Source: Streptomyces tailanensis (GTDB lineage Bacteria > Actinomycetota > Actinomycetes > Streptomycetales > Streptomycetaceae). Taken from it: DNA of 56,856 nt. The stretch covers positions 1 to 56,856 of the forward strand of contig NZ_VTHJ01000064.1 in NCBI RefSeq assembly GCF_008386495.1, read 5' to 3'. Within the stretch, counting starts at the first letter, position 1, and each line of letters begins with the position of its first letter. Below the pieces are notes generated by a model, which worked only from the letters and a program-made list of their open reading frames with translations, was not told the origin of the DNA and did not search any database. The translations under genes and the position numbers were made by a program. This document shows positions 31,429 to 39,727 of this stretch, in pieces.

Positions 31429-32331
31429 TCAGTTGGCGTCGGATCCGCGTCCATCGGTGTCTTTGACGAGGTACGGCGCCAACGTCGCGGCCACAACAGA
31501 GGACCGTAGATAGGGGGCCACTCGGTGGAAGTCGAAGGGGGCGATGCTGTCCGTGAGATCGAGATCGACTGCCGGGAAGCGCTGCTTGAAGGGGCGAGGG
31601 ACAGCGACGATGTCCCCGTGATCGGACAGGTTGACCCACCGGCGCACCCCCGTGGGCCGTTCGCCGGTGTCGGCGAGCGGAGCCGGTGACAGGCGGTCGA
31701 AGACTCCGTGGCGGAGTGCGAGGGGGGAGCCGAGTGTCAGGAACAGGTCGACTTCGAGTTCCGGGTGGGCGTGGAGGGCCTCGTAGGCCACGACGCTTCC
31801 CAGGGAGTGGGCGATGACCACGCGGGCGCCCGTCGAGGAGATGACGCCTGCGACCTCCTCTCGCGCCGCAACGCGGGCAGCGTCGTCCGGCCCGCCGAGA
31901 TAGCGCGCGACGTCGCGGAAGAACGTGACGATGAACGCGCGGGTAAGGCGGCCGTCGAGGCTCAGACGCTCGGAGATCGCGGAGACGAGTTGCCGGAGCG
32001 GAACGGTCAGGCGTCCCTGAGCCGTTGCCGCCGACGGAAGTCTCAGGCCCAGGGACTCGTCCAGCGACTCCACCCAGTGAGTGATGTCCTCGGCCAGGTG
32101 GGGATGCTCGCGCTCCAGCTGCTCGAAGTCCTCGGCACCTTGCGCGACGGGCCTGCCGAGGTGGAGATGGTGGGCGTAGTAGGCGTATGTGACAGGGACC
32201 TGCTCGGCGGCCGTGCTTAGCCCGGCGGCGAGGTCCTTGGCCCAGACGGCTGAGCGAGCGGTGACGATCTCGGCCGGTGAGGGGGCGGACCGGTAGTGGC
32301 CCACGCCGTGTACGGCCACGAAGGCGGTCAT
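31429..32331 (-). CDS. Alpha/beta hydrolase coupled to the caspase/STAND/WD40 gene
   Basis: A 300-residue cytoplasmic protein of the lipase-like alpha/beta hydrolase fold. It has an N-terminal AFVAVHGVGHYRS oxyanion segment, the nucleophile elbow VIAHSLGSVVAYEAL (the usual first glycine is alanine, as in many lipases), LFLTLGSPLALRHGVF, the likely acid in LSDHGDIVAVPRPF and the likely histidine in FDFHRVAPYL. A helical insertion (about residues 50-130) forms a lid or partner surface. Its ATG overlaps the stop of the 1453-residue gene by four bases, so equal amounts are probably made. No signal peptide. I infer it is the partner or effector of the caspase/STAND protein; the substrate is not predictable. 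Confidence 0.82.
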   Translation of the reverse strand: MTAFVAVHGVGHYRSAPSPAEIVTARSAVWAKDLAAGLSTAAEQVPVTYAYYAHHLHLGRPVAQGAEDFEQLEREHPHLAEDITHWVESLDESLGLRLPSAATAQGRLTVPLRQLVSAISERLSLDGRLTRAFIVTFFRDVARYLGGPDDAARVAAREEVAGVISSTGARVVIAHSLGSVVAYEALHAHPELEVDLFLTLGSPLALRHGVFDRLSPAPLADTGERPTGVRRWVNLSDHGDIVAVPRPFKQRFPAVDLDLTDSIAPFDFHRVAPYLRSSVVAATLAPYLVKDTDGRGSDAN

Positions 32332-35300
32332 CGGATGCTTGTTCCTTGGTCGGGAGTCGGAATCGGGCGTACCTGGAGCCGGTCGTGCGGTGTCATGTGG
32401 ATGATGTCTGGACCTACCCCGATGTACAGGGCGCCATCGGGGGCGACGGCGATGGCGAAAACGGTGTCCGGGAACCAGAAGACGTCGGCCTGTCTGCCGC
32501 TTTTCAGGTCCCACAACCGCAGGGACCGGTCGAGTCCACCGGTGTAGAGGTGCGGGTGTCCGTCGATCAGGACCGGGAGTGCGGCGAAGACGGCACGAGT
32601 GTGGCCGGGCAGCGTGAACGTCCGGGTGGCGTCGAGTGCGGTGACGCGAACCTCGCCGCGGTCGTCACCGCTGACGACGTGCGGCTGCCCGTCGAGGTCG
32701 ACGGCGGCGACGGTGTGGACGGCGACAGGATGCTCGGTGACGAGCTGCGGCAGGGGCGGGCCCAGCAGGCGTGCGGATCGTACGTGACCGGAACGGTAAC
32801 CGGCCAGGACGTGGGTGGCGGAGGCCGCCAGGCACGTCGCGGCCACGGGAACGGTGACTGTCCTTCCTCCCCATTCTTTGATGGTCCTGGCCTCGGTCGG
32901 CGCTAGCAGGACGCGCTCCGGTTCTCCTCTCCACGCCGGGTCCGTCATGTCGACGTCGGGCCAGCGGGACATCCGGTCCAGGTGATCGGCGGTGGCTATC
33001 GCGACCTCGCCTCGGTCGGAGGCATAGACGATGTGCCGGGCCCCCTCGACGGTGATGGTGACGATTGCGGTGGCGCCTGGGCCTTCTCCCAGGTCGCGCC
33101 GTTCCAGATGCTTCTCGGTCGTGTTCGTGTCCCACAGGGCGACCCCGTCGTGTGCGCACGAGGCGACGATCCGCGGATGTTCGCCGGCTGTCAGGACCGC
33201 GATGCCGGTGGCTTGGTCCGGCAACGGGAAGTCCGTGTGGTATAGCAGGGCGATCCGCTGCCCGACCGCACCGTCCACGGTCCACAGAGCCATGCTTCCG
33301 TCCTCGCTGCAGGAGACCAGACGTCCGTCGGGAAGCACCGTCAGATCATTGACGGCGTGGGTGTGCCCGGGGTGGCGTTGAGGCACCTCGCCCCTGGCCG
33401 CGTCCGAGACACGGACGGTACCGCCGTTGCTCGCGGTGAGGATTCGAGTCCGGTGCGGTTCGGACACGGTCGCGACTCGGGTGATCGCAGTGGTGTGGCT
33501 GACAACCTGCCGTGCACTGTTGCTGCCGTCCAGCGGATGCAACTGCGCGACACCGTCCTCGCCCGCGCTGAGGAGGTACATGGATCCGTCCAGCGACGCG
33601 GTGGCGAGATCGGAGACGGCGTCGGCATGAGGACGATCCTCGTTGAGGAGTTCGAGGTACTCGTCGCTGCCGACCCACACGATTCCGTCCCGATCACCCG
33701 CGACCGGCTCGGGACCGTGTCCCAGATCGAGATAGCGGTAGCACGACAGCCGCTCCCAGTTGGTGTGCGGCAGCTCGACCTCCTCGCCGTGGACGGTCAG
33801 GACCTTGACCCAGTTGTCGTAGCAGGCCACGACGCAGTCGCCCCTGCCGTCGACGGAGACGCGGGACAGGTGCCACACATGGCCATTGATGGCGGACAGG
33901 TGTGTGGTGGCGAGCGGAGCTCCGGTGGCGAGTTCCCAGTAGCGGATCACCCGGTCCTCGCCCGCGCTGGCCACTGCGGGGACCCCCTCGTAGCGCACGC
34001 CCACCATGGACCAGATCGGACCCGTATGGGCCGGGGCGGTCCACACGAGATGTCCTGTGGCCAGGTCCCATCCCCGCAACTCGCCGCTGTCACAGCCAGT
34101 CACGGCGAGTTGGCGGCCGTCGGCTCTCCCGGCCACCACGCCTCCCACCGGAGCACCGTGGTCCCCGAGTTCGAGGGTCGTCGTCGCGGAGTCGAGGTCC
34201 CATAGCCTGGCCGTTCCGTCCTGACCAGCTGTCAAGGCGTGGGGACGGCCGTACATCTCGAGGGTTGTCAGGTCCCAGATCCTGCCGCGGTGCCCGGTCA
34301 GTGTCGTCAGGAGGTTGGTGTGCAGTGACCGGCCGGCGGTCCAGGCGATGTGACGGCCGGTGTCCTGCGTGAGCTCTGCCGCGAGCTGCCATTTCTGGTG
34401 CCGGGCCGCGTCGACGGCCAGGATGTCGCGCCGCTGTCCGGGCGGACCGTCGTGGTGGGCTCCGTACGACGTCAGATAGACCGTTCCGTGAGGGCCGTGT
34501 TCACTGTGGTAGAGCTCTTGGGCCAGGGGGGCCGGGTCCGCGTGAACCAGGTATTCGCTGTCCTCGAGGAGTTCGTCGAGCCTGCCAGCGAGCGCGCTGT
34601 GGCGCGCCGCGTGCCGCAGCAGATACGGCTCGGCGGTCGCCCACCGGCGGCGGCCGGAGCCGCTCGTGCGGCGCACCGTCGTGAGCAGGCGTTCCCAGAC
34701 CGTGGTCGCGTCCAGGACAGGACGTTCGCGGAGCCGGTCGGCCAGCCCTTGATGGAAGAGCCGGTAGAGCGGAGCGCCTTCACGATCGACGTTGCGGCGT
34801 ATGTAGAAACGCGCGGCCCGAAGCAGATCGGCGGTGGGTGCCCGGTCCTCCCCGGCCGGACCCGGATCGGGGTTCGCGACCTGGGCGAGAAGGTCCTCCG
34901 GCATTCCCGCGCCCTCCGCCCAGGCCAGCGCGGCCAGTAGCGCGTGCAGGCCCGGTCGGGGGTCAAGACGGAGATGGAGGTTGAGGACCGCGTCGAGCGT
35001 ACGGGGCACCTCACTGCCCAGGCGCTCGGCCTGCTCGGTCGTCGCCGGCGGTGGCATCTGTTCCTGGAGGAGCCTCAGATAGAGTCCGGCGACAAGGAAC
35101 TCGCCCCACTCGCGTGACCCGTTCAACAAGGTGTCGGCCAGCGCGCCGCCCAGGCTCTCGGCTGTCGCGAGTGAGCACCACGGCGATACGCCGGGGAGCA
35201 GCGGCCGCAGCACCCGCAGAACGAACTGGGTCAGGTCCTTGCGCAGTCGCAGGGGCGACACCTTGTCCAGGTCGATCAGCCCATCGCACGCACGGGCCGC

Positions 35301-36689
35301 CTCGATGAGCGGCCGTGGTGCCGCTTCCGGACGCGTCGCGACGAGCATCCTGCACAGCGGTGCCCCGTCCGACCGCCGAATGGTTGCCAAGGGCAGCAGC
35401 ACGGCGCTGACCAGATCGGCCGGGTGCTCGGCCTCGTCCACCGCGTCCATGACGAGACAGGGGGGTACGGGCTTTGCTCGCAGTGCCGTGACCAACCGGT
35501 CCGTTGTCCACGTCGTCGCGTCGCCGGGAGAACCGAGCTCCCACTGGGTGGCGAGCGAGGTGAGGATCTCCGGGACACCGCGCCGTCGCGCGTGCACGAT
35601 CGCGAGTTCGTCGGTGGTCTCGTGAATGTCGCCGCCCGATGGCCGCCACAACTGCTCGGTGGTCTCGTGCAGCGCCGGATGCGCGGCGCACACGAAGGTG
35701 CCGATCAGCGCGGATTTGCCGACCCCCGGTACGCCGGTGACCACACGTAACGAGGGCCCACGGCCGTCCAACCAGCTTGCCAGCTCACGGAGTTCGTCAC
35801 TCCGTCCGGTGAAGGACGGAGCGCCGAGGTCGCCGAAGGCGCTGTCCGCACCATGCGCCCGGATCACGAAGTGGCGGGCGTCGGCCACTTCGTCGAGCAG
35901 GGTGAACACAGCAGGATCCACCCCGGTGAGCCTGCGCGCGCCGGCCGGTTCGTACTGGGGGTTGGCGAAGAACCTCAGGCGCGACAGGTCTGCACCGAGC
36001 GCGGCCAGTGGCTGCTCGACGGATTGAGGATTCAGGGATGTGCTCCGCGATTCCACGTGGAGGGCCACCTCACGGCAGAACCGGGCGATCGGGATGTACG
36101 GCACCGATGTGTCGAGCTTCAGGGTCCCGGAGGCGAAGCCGCGAAGCACCTCGTCGACGGCGGTGCTCAGGCGGCCGTCATAGGCGTCCTGCTTCGACTG
36201 GCAGGCGGCGAGCACCCAGACACGGCGGCGCTCCGGCCGGACCAGCGACCGCAGGTGCTCGGTCACCACGGCGCCGGAATGGCACAGATCGAGGATGAGC
36301 AGAACAGCCGGATCCCCGCTGCCCTCCGTGTCCTGGTTCTCCGCCATGTTGACCCAACGGGCCAGCTCCTCGGTGAGGCGGCCGTCCCCGCCCACCGCCT
36401 GGATGCCGTGACCGTTGCGGGTCGGTTCTCCGTGTGCGAGGAGATGGATGACGGTGAAGTCGGCCTCGCTGCTGACGGCCTGAGTCAGGGCGCCGCCCAG
36501 CGCGGCGGCGGTGGACGCGGGGTCATGATCGGGCTCCAGGAGGACATAGGCGTACTCCTTCTCCAGTGCCTTGCGCACCCGTTGCGCGCACGGTGCCGCG
36601 AAGGTGAGTTGCTGCCACTGTGGGGGTGAGTCGTCGGCGGGGTCCGCGGCAGGTCCTTCGACGCCCACCACCAACGCCTGACGCAGCAT
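32328..36689 (-). CDS. Caspase-like peptidase / STAND NTPase / WD40 protein
   Basis: A 1453-residue cytoplasmic protein built like an animal or fungal NLR. Residues 1-245 are a caspase-fold protease: the catalytic dyad is His86 (VIHLLAHGEP) and Cys136 (LLILDLCHSGA). A STAND-type ATPase begins at FTGRSDELRELASWL. Walker A is VVTGVPGVGKSALIG (317-330) and Walker B is LVMDAVDEAEHP (412-423), with helical arm regions to about 800. The rest, 800-1445, is WD40 repeats: GHRGRIWDLTTLE, ARLWDLD, YWELATG, RLWDLKSG and at least eight more, enough for two seven-blade propellers. ATG 36689 follows GACGAGGG; the frame extends upstream without support. Probable role: the WD40 part senses a trigger, the NTPase oligomerises, the protease acts. 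It is coupled to an alpha/beta hydrolase. Confidence 0.88.
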   Translation of the reverse strand: MLRQALVVGVEGPAADPADDSPPQWQQLTFAAPCAQRVRKALEKEYAYVLLEPDHDPASTAAALGGALTQAVSSEADFTVIHLLAHGEPTRNGHGIQAVGGDGRLTEELARWVNMAENQDTEGSGDPAVLLILDLCHSGAVVTEHLRSLVRPERRRVWVLAACQSKQDAYDGRLSTAVDEVLRGFASGTLKLDTSVPYIPIARFCREVALHVESRSTSLNPQSVEQPLAALGADLSRLRFFANPQYEPAGARRLTGVDPAVFTLLDEVADARHFVIRAHGADSAFGDLGAPSFTGRSDELRELASWLDGRGPSLRVVTGVPGVGKSALIGTFVCAAHPALHETTEQLWRPSGGDIHETTDELAIVHARRRGVPEILTSLATQWELGSPGDATTWTTDRLVTALRAKPVPPCLVMDAVDEAEHPADLVSAVLLPLATIRRSDGAPLCRMLVATRPEAAPRPLIEAARACDGLIDLDKVSPLRLRKDLTQFVLRVLRPLLPGVSPWCSLATAESLGGALADTLLNGSREWGEFLVAGLYLRLLQEQMPPPATTEQAERLGSEVPRTLDAVLNLHLRLDPRPGLHALLAALAWAEGAGMPEDLLAQVANPDPGPAGEDRAPTADLLRAARFYIRRNVDREGAPLYRLFHQGLADRLRERPVLDATTVWERLLTTVRRTSGSGRRRWATAEPYLLRHAARHSALAGRLDELLEDSEYLVHADPAPLAQELYHSEHGPHGTVYLTSYGAHHDGPPGQRRDILAVDAARHQKWQLAAELTQDTGRHIAWTAGRSLHTNLLTTLTGHRGRIWDLTTLEMYGRPHALTAGQDGTARLWDLDSATTTLELGDHGAPVGGVVAGRADGRQLAVTGCDSGELRGWDLATGHLVWTAPAHTGPIWSMVGVRYEGVPAVASAGEDRVIRYWELATGAPLATTHLSAINGHVWHLSRVSVDGRGDCVVACYDNWVKVLTVHGEEVELPHTNWERLSCYRYLDLGHGPEPVAGDRDGIVWVGSDEYLELLNEDRPHADAVSDLATASLDGSMYLLSAGEDGVAQLHPLDGSNSARQVVSHTTAITRVATVSEPHRTRILTASNGGTVRVSDAARGEVPQRHPGHTHAVNDLTVLPDGRLVSCSEDGSMALWTVDGAVGQRIALLYHTDFPLPDQATGIAVLTAGEHPRIVASCAHDGVALWDTNTTEKHLERRDLGEGPGATAIVTITVEGARHIVYASDRGEVAIATADHLDRMSRWPDVDMTDPAWRGEPERVLLAPTEARTIKEWGGRTVTVPVAATCLAASATHVLAGYRSGHVRSARLLGPPLPQLVTEHPVAVHTVAAVDLDGQPHVVSGDDRGEVRVTALDATRTFTLPGHTRAVFAALPVLIDGHPHLYTGGLDRSLRLWDLKSGRQADVFWFPDTVFAIAVAPDGALYIGVGPDIIHMTPHDRLQVRPIPTPDQGTSIR

Positions 36690-36894
36690 GATGCATCCCT
36701 CGTCCCCGTGAATTCCCCTGAGTTTGCGATGCATTGTGCCAGTCGGCGGCCGGTGCCGAGCCGGGCTCCAGCAACGGCGGATCATGCCGGCGAGCGGAGG
36801 CAGAGTATGACGCAGACCCGCTGAACGGCCTGCCGTCGAGCTGCCCGAGGGGCCTGCCTCCGAGAAGTCCGCTTTGGGCCGGTTCGGTCGCCAC

Positions 36895-36923
36895 TTGAGC
36901 CGTCGTAATATGCGTCATACGCT
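36895..36923 (+). promoter_or_regulatory. Promoter of the antitoxin-PIN operon, probably leaderless
   Basis: TTGAGC (36895-36900), a 17-base spacer and TACGCT (36918-36923) form a good housekeeping-type promoter. The -10 ends six bases before the ATG at 36930, so transcription should start at or next to the A of the start codon. GCGTCATACGC overlaps the -10 and is a small inverted repeat that an antitoxin could bind. Confidence 0.55.
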
Positions 36924-36929
36924 ACCGAT

Positions 36930-37255
36930 ATGGCGAAGGTGCGGATCAGCATCAGTCTGGAGCGGGCGCAGGCCGAGCGGATCAGGCAGCACGCGGAGCG
37001 GCAGGGATGGATGTCTCGGCGTATCTGGTGCATGCCGCGACACGGCAGATGGCCGAGAGTGATGCCATAGAGGAACAGTTCGCCGGGGTGGATGCGCTGA
37101 TCGCCCGGGCCGAGCGGGAGGCCGGTGAGCTGCCCGACGAGCCCGCCGATACGACGGCGGGGCTGACGGAGCAGGAGCGCCGCAGGGTCGAGGAGGCGCT
37201 CGACCTCGTGCGGGGTCGGGACCGGCAGGGGTATCGCCCGGGTCATGCCGCGTGA
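36930..37255 (+). pseudogene. Ribbon-helix-helix-like antitoxin, frame-disrupted
   Basis: The start MAKVRISISLERAQAERIRQHAERQG is typical of short DNA-binding antitoxins of VapB-like pairs. The expected continuation, MDVSAYLVHAATRQMAESDAIEEQFAGVDALIARAERE and so on to RQGYRPGHAA, is one frame away. A missing G in the run at 37004-37006 accounts for it (RQGMDVSAYL would result). As written the first frame gives a 47-residue peptide ending CMPRHGRWPRVMP. An internal ATG at 37007 could still start the C-terminal, toxin-binding part. The stop overlaps the PIN gene (GTGA). Either the antitoxin is damaged or one base was missed in sequencing. Confidence 0.72.
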
Positions 37256-37809
37256 GCGCACGGGTGCCGGTCTACGACACCGGCATGCTCATCGCGCTCG
37301 CCGAGCGCAAGGCCAAGGCGGTCGCGCTCCACGAGGGGGTGCGGGCGGCCCTGCATCGGGCGTTGGTCCTCGGCCCGGTCCTTGCCCAGGTGTGGCGTCC
37401 GCGTCCGGCGCTGGTGCACGCGTTGTCCGGGGTGCTGAAGGACTGCGTCGTTCCGCAGGCCCGTACTGCCGAGCCGCCGATGAGGGAGACGAAGGCGGGT
37501 CGTCCCGAGTGCCTGGCCTGTACCACGGGCTCCGACCTGGCGGACTGGCGGCGCATCGGCACGGCGTTGGGGCAGGCGGTGCTCCCGGTGAAGAAGCGGC
37601 CGGACGCGGTCGATGCCTGGGTGGCCCTCGCGGCGGCCCGGCACGGCAGCGCGGTGGTCTTCGGCAGTGATCCGGACGACCTCCATGCGTACCTGGAGGT
37701 TCTGGCGCCTCCGGATGTACATGTGGTCGCAGTTCGACGGCGCCACAGCATGGGGCGGATGGGGCTGGTGGGGAGAGTGAGGCGCGGTTGGCCGTCGTTC
37801 TACCTTTGA
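37252..37809 (+). CDS. PIN-domain protein (putative RNase toxin) with an altered C-terminus
   Basis: A 185-residue PIN-fold protein, overlapping the antitoxin stop by GTGA. The first acidic site is VPVYDTGMLIALAE, then VLGPVLAQVWR, then the C-terminal acids RPDAVDAWVALAAARHG and VVFGSDPDDLHAYLE. Such proteins cleave RNA when released by their antitoxin. The end is odd: the last residues, GWPSFYL, are not PIN sequence. GWPSFY corresponds exactly to the CGWPSFYD block of MsrB and the final CTT-TGA belongs to the inserted IS element. The natural 3' end may thus have been lost where the island joins the msrB remnant. Confidence 0.78.
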   Translation: MSARVPVYDTGMLIALAERKAKAVALHEGVRAALHRALVLGPVLAQVWRPRPALVHALSGVLKDCVVPQARTAEPPMRETKAGRPECLACTTGSDLADWRRIGTALGQAVLPVKKRPDAVDAWVALAAARHGSAVVFGSDPDDLHAYLEVLAPPDVHVVAVRRRHSMGRMGLVGRVRRGWPSFYL

Positions 37810-37821
37810 TCTTGCGCAGTG

Positions 37822-37841
37822 CTCCGCCCTTCAGGGCGGAG
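37822..37841. other. Left-end subterminal hairpin of the IS200/IS605 element
   Basis: CTCCGCCC-TTCA-GGGCGGAG, a perfect 8-bp stem, 18 bases inside the left end. TnpA recognises such imperfect or perfect hairpins as single-stranded DNA. The loop TTCA is identical to that of the right-end hairpin. Confidence 0.75.
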
Positions 37842-37919
37842 GTGAAGCGCATCTCAGAACTGCTCTGGCCTCGGCTGTGGGCACGGATCCGCGCTGTTGA
37901 CCGGCGCCCACGACGGCCG

Positions 37920-38352
37920 TCACACGGGGCGCTGCTGGTTGTCGATGTACTGGCTGGCGTACGACGGTCAGCGGCGCCCCGCCGCAGCTTCCGGCGAAGT
38001 AGGAGCCGGACCAGAAGTGGCCGCCCCACAGGTAGCGGCGGACGTGAGCGTCGTACTCCTTGCGCAGGTAGCGGGAGGAGACGCCTTTGAGGGAATTGAC
38101 CAGCTTGGAGAGCTGGACTTTGGGTGGGTAGTGCACGAGCAGGTGGACGTGGTCCTCTTTGCCGTTGAACTGCTTCAGTTCAGCCTCGAAGTCCTCGCAG
38201 ACCTCTCGCATGATCTCTTCGCAGCGTGTCAGCATCTCGCCTGTCATGGCCCCGCTCCGGTACTTGGTGACGAACACCAAGTGGACATGAAGGTTGTAGA
38301 CGACGTAACGGCCGGTGCGCACATCGGGATTTGGATTCCAGCGTGGTGACAT
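37920..38352 (-). pseudogene. tnpA: IS200-type Y1 transposase TnpA, frameshifted before the catalytic tyrosine
   Basis: From ATG 38352 the protein is normal: YNLHVHLVFVTKYRSGAMTGEM, the metal-binding HUH motif DHVHLLVHYPPK (His68, His70), LSKLVNSLKGVSSRYLRKEY and LWGGHFWSGSYFAGSCGG. After LTVVRQ (residue 133) the expected YIDNQQRPV with a stop at 37920 is out of frame, because CCAG is duplicated (37950-37957 on the plus strand reads CTGGCTGG). The displaced tyrosine is the DNA-cleaving nucleophile. The frame instead runs on for about 50 unrelated residues. The transposase should be inactive. Confidence 0.82.
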
Positions 38353-38375
38353 AGACCGAATGGTACAGTGATCGC

Positions 38376-39698
38376 GTGGCAACGGAACGTGTGCAGGAGA
38401 AGCGGCAGTTCGGGCATCGCGCCCGGCTGGCGCTGCCCCCTGCGCAGGTTCGGCTCATCGACGCCCAGGCGCACGCTGCCCGTACGGCGTGGAACCTCCT
38501 GCACGACTGGTGGACGATGTTGCCGAAGGGCAAGCGCACGCTTGCCGCGGCGGACGCCGCGATCCGCCAGGCCCGCAGGGAAATCGACTGGCTTGCGGCC
38601 CTTCCCGCCCAGGCCGCCCAGGCGGTGCTGAAGACGTACTTCCAGGCGTGGAGGAACTGCTGGGAGGGGCGGGCCGAAGCGCCGAACTTCAAGGCCCGTT
38701 TCCGGTCGGTGATGAGCGTGGACGTCCCGCAGGGCCGCGACCTCCAGATCAAGCGGGTGCACCGCCGCTGGGGCGTGGTCAACATCCCCAAGGTCGGCCG
38801 TGTCCGCTTCCGCTGGACCAAAGACCTCCCCATCGGCAAGGCCGCCGACAACGACAACAAGATCACCGGGGCCCGGCTGGTCAAGGACGCACTCGGCTGG
38901 CACATCGCCTTCCGCATCCAGACCCTCGTCACCGTGCCCGAACCGCACACCGGTCCCGAGGTCGGCATCGACGCGGGAGTCACCATCCCGCTCGCCCTGT
39001 CCGACGGCCATCACCAGGACCACGGCCGGCCCGCCCGCCTCCCGGACGGCACGGCCGACCGGGACAAGTGGCTGAACCCCGACGAGAAGGCCAAGCTGCT
39101 CCGGCTGGAGCAGCGGGCCGCGCACCGCAAGAGTTTCCGCAAGCCGGGCCAGGAAACATCCAACCGGCTGAAGCGGACCTACGACCAGATCGCAAGCCTG
39201 CGCGCGACAGCCAAGCGCAGGGTGAGTGACTGGCAGCACCAGACCACCACCCACCTCGCCCGCACCTACGGCGTGATCGTGGTGGAAAAACTGGACATCC
39301 CGAACATGGTCAAGAGTGCCAGAGGCGCCATCGAGAACCCGGGGAAGAACGTCGCGCAGAAGTCCGGCCTGAACCGCTCCATCAGCCAAGAGGCATGGGG
39401 TCGCACCGTGACGATGCTGAGGTACAAGGCCGCCCGCCACGGCGGCACCCTGCACAAGGTTCCCGCCCCCGGCACCTCCCGGCGCTGCTCGATGTGCGGC
39501 TTTACCACGCCGGGCAGCCGGGAGTCCCAGGCCGTGTTCGTGTGCAAGAACGAAGGCTGCGGCTGGTCCGGCAACGCCGACCACAACGCCGCGCGGAACG
39601 TCTTGCACCTGTACCGGATGGGCCACGCGCTCGTCCCGGCTGCCGGAAGGGCAGTCGTCAGGCGCCCCCGCGGCGTCAAGCCTGCCACCGCAAGGTAG
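38376..39698 (+). CDS. tnpB: RNA-guided endonuclease TnpB
   Basis: A 440-residue TnpB of the Cas12-ancestor family. The RuvC catalytic residues are all present: Asp199 (VGIDAGVTIPLAL), Glu304 (VIVVEKLDIPNM) and Asp402 (GNADHNAARN). The zinc ribbon has CSMCG (371, 374) and CKNEGCGW (390, 395). The N-terminal helix-rich part (ARTAWNLLHDWW and APNFKARFRS) binds the guide RNA in characterised homologues. It starts 23 bases from the divergent tnpA. The right end of the element downstream would form the 3' end of the omega RNA, with the flanking msrB sequence as guide. It may have been retained after loss of transposition. Confidence 0.9.
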   Translation: MATERVQEKRQFGHRARLALPPAQVRLIDAQAHAARTAWNLLHDWWTMLPKGKRTLAAADAAIRQARREIDWLAALPAQAAQAVLKTYFQAWRNCWEGRAEAPNFKARFRSVMSVDVPQGRDLQIKRVHRRWGVVNIPKVGRVRFRWTKDLPIGKAADNDNKITGARLVKDALGWHIAFRIQTLVTVPEPHTGPEVGIDAGVTIPLALSDGHHQDHGRPARLPDGTADRDKWLNPDEKAKLLRLEQRAAHRKSFRKPGQETSNRLKRTYDQIASLRATAKRRVSDWQHQTTTHLARTYGVIVVEKLDIPNMVKSARGAIENPGKNVAQKSGLNRSISQEAWGRTVTMLRYKAARHGGTLHKVPAPGTSRRCSMCGFTTPGSRESQAVFVCKNEGCGWSGNADHNAARNVLHLYRMGHALVPAAGRAVVRRPRGVKPATAR

Positions 39699-39705
39699 GA
39701 GGGAA

Positions 39706-39727
39706 TCTCCCGGCTTCAGCCGGGAGA
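39706..39727 (+). ncRNA. Right-end hairpin, probable 3' scaffold part of the TnpB omega RNA
   Basis: TCTCCCGGC-TTCA-GCCGGGAGA, a perfect 9-bp stem, lies seven bases after the tnpB stop and nine before the element end. In characterised systems the omega RNA covers this end and uses the next 15-20 flanking bases as guide. Here those start GACCCGAAGAACAGCG. Its 5' extent in the tnpB 3' region cannot be read from sequence alone. Confidence 0.55.

Noticed and set aside
37822..39727. The two TTCA hairpins considered as a CRISPR-like repeat pair.
   Set aside because: There are only two, 1.9 kb apart, at the ends of an IS200/IS605 element where subterminal hairpins are expected.
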